Source: Desulfobacteraceae bacterium
Lineage (GTDB): Bacteria; Desulfobacterota; Desulfobacteria; Desulfobacterales; Desulfobacteraceae
NCBI GenBank assembly: GCA_024225895.1
Contig: JAAEMC010000058.1
Span: 1-5,239, forward strand
Reading direction: 5' to 3'
DNA: 5,239 nucleotides
The notes beneath the pieces were generated by a model. It saw nothing but the letters and a program-made list of their open reading frames with translations, was not told where the DNA came from and did not search any database. Shown piece by piece: positions 1 through 5,239 of the stretch; within the stretch, counting starts at the first letter, position 1, and each line of letters opens with the position of its first letter. The position numbers and the translations under genes were made by a program.

Positions 1-798
1 ACTGGGGTCCCAATTCATAGTAAACTGAGCCCCAATAATATCTTCGAAATTATCTTTATCAACGCCGGCGGTCCTGGAGCATAATTTTAATAAATCTTCT
101 TTAAGTGCATAGACGTGGCCTTCCTTTTCAAGGATAAGAAGGCCATAGATAAGGCAGGCCATCAGCCTTTGTTCATCATTCTTATCAACACCGTTGGCCA
201 TGGCAATGGTATCAGCAATTATAAAGCCCACCTGGGGAATATCCCGGGCAATCAGATAAGGTTCTTTTTGTATGATATCCAATGCAGCGGATCCATAGGT
301 TTTTAAAATGGCGGATGCATGGATGACGCCGATATTGTATTCAGTTAGGGTCTGCACGACCTTTCTGGCTGAGTGGTGTATATTCCAGGATTTTTCAATG
401 AGTTCTTTTTTGGCCTTTCCAATACCGCGGATCTTCAATAATTGTTCAGGCTCGTTTTCAATGATGTTCAGGGTTTGCTCCTGAAAATGGTCTACAATGC
501 GGTCGGCAAAATTTTGGCCAATTCCTTTGATGATGCCGGAACCAAGATATTTTCTTATGCCGGCTTCACTTGCCGGTAAAATAACTTCATAGGATTCGAT
601 TTTGAATTGATCCCCGTATTTGGGATGGGAAACCCATTTGCCGGTGACCCGAATACTTTCACCTTCGCTAACTCCTGCAAGGTATCCCACAATAGTGACA
701 GGATCACTGGCCTCAATAACCTTTAACCTGCCCACGGTATAATGGTTTTCCGGATTCTGGTATGTCAGTCTTTCAAGGACACCTTTTATTGTGATCAT
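1..798 (-). CDS. recD2: RecD2-type ATP-dependent DNA helicase, N-terminal part (runs off window)
   Basis: This open frame of 266 codons starts with ATG at 798, has no stop, and leaves the window at base 1. Read by eye, it opens with a small beta-rich domain of about 85 residues, starting MITIKGVLERLTYQNPENHYTV, of the OB-like type found at the front of RecD2/YrrC helicases. Helix-hairpin-helix DNA-binding motifs follow: SGIIKGIGQNFADRIVDHF at about 87-105, LLKIRGIGKAKKELI at about 121-135, and a weaker one around DIPQVGFIIADTIA at 186-199. This order is typical of RecD2, a superfamily 1B 5'-3' helicase of about 720-750 aa that acts in DNA repair without RecB and RecC. The ATPase core with its Walker A motif would lie beyond the left edge, so helicase activity cannot be checked here. 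The start overlaps the stop of the upstream phosphatase gene (ATGA), and no clear Shine-Dalgarno sequence precedes it, which suggests translational coupling. Family assignment is confident; the state of the rest of the gene is unknown. Confidence 0.85.
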   Translation of the reverse strand, partial: MITIKGVLERLTYQNPENHYTVGRLKVIEASDPVTIVGYLAGVSEGESIRVTGKWVSHPKYGDQFKIESYEVILPASEAGIRKYLGSGIIKGIGQNFADRIVDHFQEQTLNIIENEPEQLLKIRGIGKAKKELIEKSWNIHHSARKVVQTLTEYNIGVIHASAILKTYGSAALDIIQKEPYLIARDIPQVGFIIADTIAMANGVDKNDEQRLMACLIYGLLILEKEGHVYALKEDLLKLCSRTAGVDKDNFEDIIGAQFTMNWDPS

Positions 799-1355
799 TT
801 ATTATTCAAATTTTTAATGATCCATTGGGCAGTCGCATACAGATCTGCGCCAACAAAATCAGGGGTTATTCCTTTTGCTGTTAAAAGCTGTAAACTTTCG
901 TGGCCATTTCCGGTTTTCACCAGAAGGCTCTTGCTGCAACCGGCATTTTTACCGCATTCAATATCTTTGGCACTATCTCCTACCATGCATGATAACGCAA
1001 GATCAATCCGGTGTTTTTCTAGTGCCTGGAAAATGAGTCCGGGTTTTGGCTTTCTACAGGTGCATCCTTCGTCAGGCCTGTGCGGACAAAAGAAAATGTC
1101 TTTGATCTGTCCGCCGGCCTTTTGGATGCCTTCCGTCATTTTATCAAATATGGATGACAATGTTTCAACTGAAGCCATCTTCCGATTGATTATAGACTGG
1201 TTGGTAATGATAATCACCTCAAACCCGTGCCGGTTCAAAAGTGCAATGGCTTCAGGGCTTCCATCAATAAAATGAAATTCAGAAGGTGTTTTGATATAGG
1301 CCTTGGAATCCTGGTTGATAACGCCATCCCGGTCCAGAAAAATAGTAAAATCCAT
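795..1355 (-). CDS. gmhB: HAD-IIIA phosphatase, D-glycero-D-manno-heptose 1,7-bisphosphate 7-phosphatase type
   Basis: This is a complete 186-aa protein, the usual length for GmhB, which removes the 7-phosphate from heptose 1,7-bisphosphate in the cytoplasm during synthesis of the ADP-heptose used for the LPS inner core. All the HAD signatures are visible. Motif I is FLDRDGVIN, with nucleophile D8 and acid/base D10. Motif II is the TNQS at 51-54. The zinc site is CPHRPDEGCTC at 90-100 (C90, H92, C98, C100). The RKPKPG at 101-106 supplies the motif III basic residues, and motif IV is VGDSAKDIECG with D127 and D131. The zinc loop is short, as in some GmhB proteins and in the HisB phosphatase domain, so a histidinol-phosphate phosphatase or another HAD-IIIA substrate cannot be excluded. 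No his genes or other heptose genes are visible nearby. The ATG at 1355 begins directly before motif I, so little earlier sequence is possible. It starts 9 nt after the rlpA stop and shares ATGA with recD2. Confidence 0.85.
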   Translation of the reverse strand: MDFTIFLDRDGVINQDSKAYIKTPSEFHFIDGSPEAIALLNRHGFEVIIITNQSIINRKMASVETLSSIFDKMTEGIQKAGGQIKDIFFCPHRPDEGCTCRKPKPGLIFQALEKHRIDLALSCMVGDSAKDIECGKNAGCSKSLLVKTGNGHESLQLLTAKGITPDFVGADLYATAQWIIKNLNNK

Positions 1356-1364
1356 GGTTTTTTA

Positions 1365-2159
1365 TTACTCCGCAACGGTAAAACAATGGCCTAACGTATC
1401 GGTTACTTTATCCCTGAACCGTAAGGCATCTTTCAGATTGGTGAATTTTCCAATCCTTACCCTGTAAAAGGTGCCCCGATAGTCTGTATAGGTTACAATA
1501 TGAGCATTGCTGTACGTCCGGGATAATTTGTTCCGATAGTTTTTAGCATTTTGCCGGATTTGAAATGCACCCACCTGTACGGTGAAATTCCCTTTCCAAT
1601 AATCCACCGGTGAAAAGGAGGTAGGTTTTTTAGATGCTGTCGAATAGGTATTGGCACGTCCTAGGGCCACGATTTTAACAGGGGCGGTTCCAGGGCCCAC
1701 AACACCAAGTTTTTTTGCACCTGTGTAGGATAAGTCAATAATTCTGCTCGCCACAAACGGGCCACGGTCATTGATTCTGACCATAATTTGCCGGTTGTTC
1801 TTTAGATTGTGGACCCTAACCCATGTGTTCATGGGAAGGGTTTTGTGGGCCGCTGTCATGGCATACATGTCATATCGTTCGCCATTGGAGGTTTTCCTGC
1901 CGTGGAACTTTTTACCATACCAGGATGCATATCCTTTCTGTGAAAAGCCTTCAGCACTGGCAATAGGCGTGTACCGTTGCCCCATAATAGTATATGGTTT
2001 TTGGGTGGCAGGTGTTTTTCCTGGTTTTTGATATGGTTTGGTTGGTTTTTTCGAAGTATCAGGCGGTATTTGATGGGGGGCGGGGGTGGTTTCAATTTTA
2101 GTGGAACATCCGAACATCACCAACGCGAATACGAGGAGCAACTGGCATATAAGTTTCAA
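1365..2159 (-). CDS. rlpA: RlpA-type septal ring lipoprotein with double-psi beta-barrel and SPOR domain
   Basis: This is a 264-aa secreted lipoprotein of the RlpA family. The best-studied member, in Pseudomonas, is a lytic transglycosylase that cuts peptidoglycan strands lacking peptide stems at the division septum. The N-terminus MKLICQLLLVFALVMFGC is a short type II signal peptide with C18 as the predicted lipidated residue; the lipobox MFGC is slightly off consensus. A Pro/Lys/Thr-rich linker of about 40 residues follows. The double-psi beta-barrel covers about residues 76-166, with GYASWYG, FHGRKTSNGE, TAAHKTLP (H105) and the NDRGPF motif (D131), which match the family's catalytic His and Asp. 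A C-terminal SPOR domain (about 191-264, starting NFTVQVGAFQ) should bind denuded glycan. The TTG at 2159 was chosen because GGAGA lies 6 nt upstream and the product begins cleanly with a signal peptide. A longer reading from TTG at 2213 (282 aa) overlaps lon by 8 nt and has only a weak binding site. Confidence 0.9.
   Translation of the reverse strand: MKLICQLLLVFALVMFGCSTKIETTPAPHQIPPDTSKKPTKPYQKPGKTPATQKPYTIMGQRYTPIASAEGFSQKGYASWYGKKFHGRKTSNGERYDMYAMTAAHKTLPMNTWVRVHNLKNNRQIMVRINDRGPFVASRIIDLSYTGAKKLGVVGPGTAPVKIVALGRANTYSTASKKPTSFSPVDYWKGNFTVQVGAFQIRQNAKNYRNKLSRTYSNAHIVTYTDYRGTFYRVRIGKFTNLKDALRFRDKVTDTLGHCFTVAE
1368..1371 (-). promoter_or_regulatory. Likely ribosome binding site for gmhB
   Basis: The minus strand reads GGAG here, inside the last codons of rlpA and 12 nt before the gmhB ATG at 1355. 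The spacing is longer than usual, so initiation may depend partly on ribosomes ending translation of rlpA nearby. Confidence 0.4.
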
Positions 2160-2165
2160 CAAAAA

Positions 2166-2170
2166 TCTCC
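2166..2170 (-). promoter_or_regulatory. Ribosome binding site deciding the rlpA start
   Basis: The minus strand reads GGAGA, followed by the 6-nt spacer TTTTTG and then TTG at 2159. This is good Shine-Dalgarno placement, while the alternative TTG at 2213 has only an AAAGAAAG-like stretch before it. The second half of the spacer is itself a TTG codon in the same frame (2162-2160), at a less favourable distance. Confidence 0.6.
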
Positions 2171-2205
2171 AATATTTATTTTCAAGGTGAACAATTCTAT
2201 AGCCT

Positions 2206-4557
2206 TTAGTCAAAGACTTTCTTTAAGAGGTCTTCCATTTTATCGATAAAACAAAAATCAATAGACTCTTTCACATTGCCGGGAATATCTTCCATATCTT
2301 TTTTATTCCACAGGGGAAGGAAAATGGATTTGATGCCTGCCCTGTGGGCGGCAATGACTTTTTCCTTAATTCCGCCTACAGGCAATATCTCTCCACGAAG
2401 TGTGATTTCACCACTCATGGCAATCCGTTTTTTAACCCGTTTTCCGGAGATGAGCGAGACAAGAGAAGTCAGCATAGCCACCCCTGCTGAAGGACCATCT
2501 TTAGGAATGGCACCTTCAGGTACGTGGATATGAATATCATGCTCTTCATAAAAGGTTTCATCCAAATTAAGTTTTTTTGCATTGGACCTAATATAACTTA
2601 AGGCTGTATTTGCCGATTCCTTCATAACATCCCCTAATTGCCCTGTCAGGGTCAATCTCTGTGATCCTTTCATGGCCACGGATTCAATAAATAATATTTC
2701 ACCCCCATGTGGTGTCCAGGCAAGACCGACCACAACTCCGGGTTTTGTGATGCGCAGTGCCAGGTCCGGCATAAAAACTTCAGGCCCCAGGTATTCATGG
2801 AGATTCTTTTGCCGGATAATGAGGTTTTCGGCCATTTCTTCGGCAATTTTGCTGGCAACCCCCCGGCACACAGACCCGATTTCCCGTTCCAGGTTTCGAA
2901 GTCCTGACTCCCTGGTGTAAGCGGAGATAATCTTTTTAACAGCTCCTGTGGTAATTTTGACCTGGGAAGCATTCAGGCCATTGGCTTCTCTTTGTCTCGG
3001 GATTAAATACCGGGTAGCGATTTTCAGTTTTTCATCTTCTGTATAGCCGTTCAACTCAAGCACTTCCATCCGGTCTCGCAATGGTGCCGGAACAGTATGC
3101 AGGACATTGGCCGTGGTCAAAAACATTACGTTGGAAAGATCAAAGGGCACATCAAGGTAATGGTCTGAAAATGTAAAATTTTGTTCAGGGTCCAATACCT
3201 CCAAAAGAGCAGATGACGGATCCCCGTGGTAGGAGGAGCTCACCTTATCAATTTCGTCCAGCATAAAGACAGGATTGTTTTTTCCCGCTTTTCTTAAATT
3301 TTGAATGATTCTTCCGGGCAGGGCACCGACATAGGTCCTTCTATGGCCCCTTATTTCCGCTTCATCCCGTACCCCTCCCAGGGCAATTCGGACAAATTTG
3401 CGGCCAAGGGCCCTGGCAATGGATCTTCCAAGGGAGGTTTTGCCGGTTCCTGGCGGTCCTGCAAAACAAAGGATCGGCCCTTTGGAATCTTTTTTTAATT
3501 TACGGACAGCCAGATATTCCAGTATTCTTTTCTTGGGTTTTTCAAGACCATAGTGGTCATTGTTCAATACTTTTCTGGCTTTGGCAATATCCAGATGGTC
3601 TTTGGATGTTTCATTCCAGGGCAATTCAGTCAGCCAGTCAAGATAGGTTGAGGATACGACATATTCCGATGAAGAAGGATGCATTTTTGCAAGACGGTCC
3701 AGTTCACGTTCCGCTTCTTTCACCGCTTCTTCCGGCAACTCTTTTAAACTAATTTTGTCCCGGTATTCCTTGATCTCGACACTTTCATCATTTGTTTCGC
3801 CGAGTTCTTCTTTAATGGTTTTCAGTTGCTGACGCAGGTAATATTCCCGTTGGCGCTTGTCCATATCCTCTTTGACCTGGGATTGGATTTTAGATCCCAT
3901 TTCAAGAATTTCAAGCTGGTCATTAACCAGGCGGGTAACTTTTTTTAAGCGCTTGTTGACATCCAAAAGTTCAATGACCTTTTGCTTTTCCTTGACAGGG
4001 GCATTGATGGTGGATGCCACCATGTCTGCCAGAACATCGGGTTCCTGAAGGGATTTGATCATGTGTCCCATTTCAGAAGGAAGGCCTGGTGACAGATCCA
4101 CAATCTTCTCATATTGTTCCACAATATTTGCCATCATTGCTCTGTTTTCTTTATTCCGCAAGGCATTGATGCTGCCCATCACCTGGATTTTGGCATGCAT
4201 ATAGGGTTTGCCATGAAGATAATCAACCACTTTGAAGCGGTTCAGGCCCTGGATAAGCAGCTGGGCCTTTTCCTCTTCCATTTTAGACATTCGCAGAATC
4301 ATGGCAACTGTACCGAATCTGAAGAGATCCTCAGAAGTGTGTTTTGAATCAATGTCGGACCTTTTGGACAGTAGCAAACCAAGCATTCGGTTACCGGCCA
4401 TGGCTTCATCAATGAGTTCAATGGCCTCTCTCTGGATCAGAACAAGGGGAAGGACCATTTTGGGAAATAAGTTGGTATCAACAATGGGTAGAATGGGTAT
4501 TGTTTTGGGTATGTTATCCGATGTTATTGTGTTTGAGGGATGTCTGAGATCATCCAT
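2206..4557 (-). CDS. lon: ATP-dependent protease Lon (endopeptidase La)
   Basis: This is a complete 783-aa Lon protease of normal length. Lon is a homohexameric cytoplasmic AAA+ serine protease that degrades misfolded proteins and selected regulators. The N-terminal substrate-binding domain starts near PILPIVDTNLFPKMVLPL (about 21-38) and runs to about residue 215, followed by a long charged helical region to about 300 that contains REYYLRQQLKTIKEELGE. The AAA+ module has Walker A GPPGTGKT (367-374), Walker B VFMLDEID (430-437), sensor-1 TTAN (481-484), a likely arginine finger R496 in LRDRMEV, and sensor-2 R554 in SGLRNLER. The protease domain holds the Ser-Lys dyad: S690 in PKDGPSAG and K733 in GGIKEKVIAAHRAG. 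No key residue is missing. The start is ATG at 4557, 29 nt after the hsp20 stop, with AAAAGGA ending 11 nt upstream, a rather long spacing. Its place directly behind hsp20 suggests shared stress induction. Confidence 0.98.
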   Translation of the reverse strand: MDDLRHPSNTITSDNIPKTIPILPIVDTNLFPKMVLPLVLIQREAIELIDEAMAGNRMLGLLLSKRSDIDSKHTSEDLFRFGTVAMILRMSKMEEEKAQLLIQGLNRFKVVDYLHGKPYMHAKIQVMGSINALRNKENRAMMANIVEQYEKIVDLSPGLPSEMGHMIKSLQEPDVLADMVASTINAPVKEKQKVIELLDVNKRLKKVTRLVNDQLEILEMGSKIQSQVKEDMDKRQREYYLRQQLKTIKEELGETNDESVEIKEYRDKISLKELPEEAVKEAERELDRLAKMHPSSSEYVVSSTYLDWLTELPWNETSKDHLDIAKARKVLNNDHYGLEKPKKRILEYLAVRKLKKDSKGPILCFAGPPGTGKTSLGRSIARALGRKFVRIALGGVRDEAEIRGHRRTYVGALPGRIIQNLRKAGKNNPVFMLDEIDKVSSSYHGDPSSALLEVLDPEQNFTFSDHYLDVPFDLSNVMFLTTANVLHTVPAPLRDRMEVLELNGYTEDEKLKIATRYLIPRQREANGLNASQVKITTGAVKKIISAYTRESGLRNLEREIGSVCRGVASKIAEEMAENLIIRQKNLHEYLGPEVFMPDLALRITKPGVVVGLAWTPHGGEILFIESVAMKGSQRLTLTGQLGDVMKESANTALSYIRSNAKKLNLDETFYEEHDIHIHVPEGAIPKDGPSAGVAMLTSLVSLISGKRVKKRIAMSGEITLRGEILPVGGIKEKVIAAHRAGIKSIFLPLWNKKDMEDIPGNVKESIDFCFIDKMEDLLKKVFD

Positions 4558-4586
4558 TATTATTCAATTCCTTTTGGAATCTTTGC

Positions 4587-5033
4587 CTAACCAAATTCAA
4601 AGGAGATATTTCGCCTGATATTTTCTTCAAATAGTTTCCCCAATGTTAACTCTAAAAATCCGTTTGAAAATGCAGCAGACACCTTTTCAATATCAATGAT
4701 ACTAGGAAGATACAAGACCCTTTCAAATTTTCCGAATTGTATTTCGGCAAGCCTGTATGTGGCGGTCCTGTTCGGTTGGCAGGTTTCCCGTGTTCCGGAA
4801 ATTTTTACCGCCTTACTGCTGACTTCGATTACAATGTCTTCTCTTGCTGTTCCGGCAAGTGCTGCCTGGATGATTATCTCTTTTCGGGTTTCAAATATAT
4901 CCATATGGGGTTTCCATACTCTTTGGGAAAAACAGAACATTGGATTGACGGATTGAAACATCTCTTCAAAAGATTTTTCTTGTGTTGAGTGGGCTTCAAT
5001 GTTACCGCCAAATCGAATCTCAATATGCTTCAT
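4587..5033 (-). CDS. Small heat-shock protein, Hsp20/alpha-crystallin family
   Basis: This 148-aa protein matches the small heat-shock family, which are ATP-independent holdases that form oligomers in the cytoplasm and bind unfolding proteins. The alpha-crystallin domain spans about residues 40-135. It starts WKPHMDIFET, continues with EIIIQAALAGTAREDIVIEV (53-72), has the EIQFGKFERVLYLP block (97-110), and ends with the conserved A-x3-G-x-L pattern in AAFSNGFLELTLGK. The N-terminal arm is about 40 residues and includes a Phe/Met-rich stretch around EEMFQSVNPMFCF. The C-terminal tail is short, and the usual I-x-I/V oligomer anchor is not clear: only ISF (143-145) resembles it. The ATG at 5033 has AGGAG 5 nt upstream, which supports this start. 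It is the first gene of the probable operon, and lon follows 29 nt after its stop. I give no gene symbol because ibpA, hspA and hsp20 are used loosely for this family. Confidence 0.93.
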   Translation of the reverse strand: MKHIEIRFGGNIEAHSTQEKSFEEMFQSVNPMFCFSQRVWKPHMDIFETRKEIIIQAALAGTAREDIVIEVSSKAVKISGTRETCQPNRTATYRLAEIQFGKFERVLYLPSIIDIEKVSAAFSNGFLELTLGKLFEENIRRNISFEFG

Positions 5034-5038
5034 ATAAA

Positions 5039-5043
5039 CTCCT
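5039..5043 (-). promoter_or_regulatory. Strong ribosome binding site for hsp20
   Basis: The minus strand reads AGGAG, separated by 5 nt (TTTAT) from the ATG at 5033. It is the strongest Shine-Dalgarno match in the window and fixes the hsp20 start. Confidence 0.8.
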
Positions 5044-5079
5044 GATGACCTGTTAAATCAATCATTACATCATTTGATT

Positions 5080-5108
5080 AAAATACCATTTGGCTGAAAT
5101 ATTGTAAA
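5080..5108 (-). promoter_or_regulatory. Candidate sigma-70-type promoter for the hsp20-lon operon
   Basis: The minus strand has TTTACA at 5108-5103 (5 of 6 to TTGACA), a 17-nt spacer, and TATTTT at 5085-5080 (4 of 6 to TATAAT). Transcription would begin near 5074, giving a leader of about 40 nt before the hsp20 ATG. The spacing is ideal but the -10 box is weak, and AT-rich sequence produces such matches by chance. No heat-shock sigma-32 pair (CTTGAA with CCCCAT) and no CIRCE element (TTAGCACTC with GAGTGCTAA) were seen. Confidence 0.35.
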
Positions 5109-5134
5109 GCTCGTATTCTAAAAACTGTAATGAG

Positions 5135-5146
5135 AGCTATGTAGCT
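5135..5146. repeat. 12-bp palindrome upstream of the hsp20 promoter candidate
   Basis: AGCTATGTAGCT has arms AGCTA and TAGCT around a 2-nt centre. It lies 26 nt upstream of the candidate -35 box, where an activator could bind. This is a short motif and could be chance. Confidence 0.3.
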
Positions 5147-5169
5147 GATTATTTCAATTGCTTTTTATA

Positions 5170-5219
5170 GCGATTCCCAAAATAAAGTTCCTAAAAACAT
5201 AATAGATTAATGGAATCGC
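5170..5219. repeat. Inverted repeat with perfect 8-bp arms and a 34-nt AT-rich loop
   Basis: GCGATTCC at 5170-5177 is matched exactly by GGAATCGC at 5212-5219. The arms are the most GC-rich part of an otherwise AT-rich leader. Neither strand shows a run of T after the stem, and the loop is long, so it does not look like an ordinary intrinsic terminator. It could be a two-site operator or the edge pair of a small element. Confidence 0.45.
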
Positions 5220-5239
5220 CTTTGAGCAAATCGATTGTG

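Larger units (their letters stand above)
5034..5239. other. Non-coding upstream region of the operon
   Basis: These 206 nt are AT-rich and carry no supported coding sequence on either strand. They contain the hsp20 ribosome binding site, the promoter candidate, the short palindrome and the 8-bp inverted repeat listed separately. Nothing here indicates what gene lies beyond the right edge. Confidence 0.7.

Noticed and set aside
742..1275. 177-codon open frame on the plus strand
   Set aside because: It lies opposite gmhB, whose frame carries all the HAD motifs. Its product shows no recognisable motif and is the usual antisense shadow.
1856..2095. 79-codon minus-strand frame starting in a proline-rich stretch
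   Set aside because: It is the out-of-frame reading of the rlpA linker and barrel region; the rlpA frame is clearly the coding one.
4558..4586. Terminator between hsp20 and lon
   Set aside because: The 29-nt gap holds no GC-rich stem followed by a T run.
4232..4618. 128-codon open frame on the plus strand
   Set aside because: It is antisense to the N-terminal domain of lon and extends only into the hsp20 end. The product is low-complexity and has no supporting start signal.
4696..4988. Two plus-strand frames of 83-86 codons
   Set aside because: Both mirror the alpha-crystallin domain of hsp20 and have no features of their own.
5058..5081. Repeated ATGAT/TGATT words in the hsp20 leader
   Set aside because: They are short AT-rich direct repeats without regular spacing, as expected by chance in this composition.
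5182..5209. ECF-type promoter with GGAACTT on the minus strand
   Set aside because: The -35 match to a sigma-E-like box is good, but the sequence 16 nt downstream is ATAAA rather than a TCTGA-like -10 box.
1..5239. Mobile element, CRISPR array, tRNA or defence system
   Set aside because: No transposase, integrase, regular repeat array or tRNA-like fold was seen. RecD2 and Lon are housekeeping or repair proteins here, and no partner genes suggest a defence island.

Overview
This window looks like a stretch of chromosome from a Gram-negative, moderately AT-rich bacterium. Every gene that can be supported lies on the minus strand, so transcription runs from right to left. A lipoprotein carrying RlpA and SPOR domains and a GmhB-type heptose-bisphosphate phosphatase imply an outer membrane with LPS and peptidoglycan. 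The protein styles (an 'LRITKPGVVVGLAWTP'-type Lon, a short alpha-crystallin protein upstream of it, and RecD2 rather than RecBCD-type RecD) suggest a Desulfobacterota relative, perhaps Desulfobacteraceae. That placement is an impression from protein style, not a computed one.

Layout in the direction of transcription (right to left):
(1) 5239-5034 is a non-coding leader. It holds a candidate sigma-70-type promoter, a 12-bp palindrome, an 8-bp inverted repeat with a 34-nt loop, and a strong Shine-Dalgarno sequence.
(2) 5033-4587 is a small heat-shock protein (Hsp20/alpha-crystallin).
(3) 4557-2206 is a complete ATP-dependent protease Lon (783 aa).
(4) 2159-1365, or 2213-1365 with the longer start, is an RlpA-type lipoprotein with a double-psi beta-barrel and a SPOR domain.
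(5) 1355-795 is an HAD-IIIA phosphatase of the GmhB type.
(6) 798-1 is the first 266 codons of a RecD2-type helicase that runs off the left edge.

The gaps are 29 nt, about 46 nt (or an 8-nt overlap), 9 nt and a 4-nt ATGA overlap. No terminator-like hairpin is visible between the genes, so they are probably one operon. The first two genes form a proteostasis pair: an ATP-independent holdase and an AAA+ protease. The next two act on the cell envelope, one on peptidoglycan strands and one on the LPS heptose precursor. The last is a DNA-repair helicase.

I see no mobile element, CRISPR array, tRNA or rRNA, and no clearly undescribed system. The points worth a second look are the mixed stress operon, the choice of the rlpA start, the translational coupling of recD2, and the structured leader upstream of hsp20.
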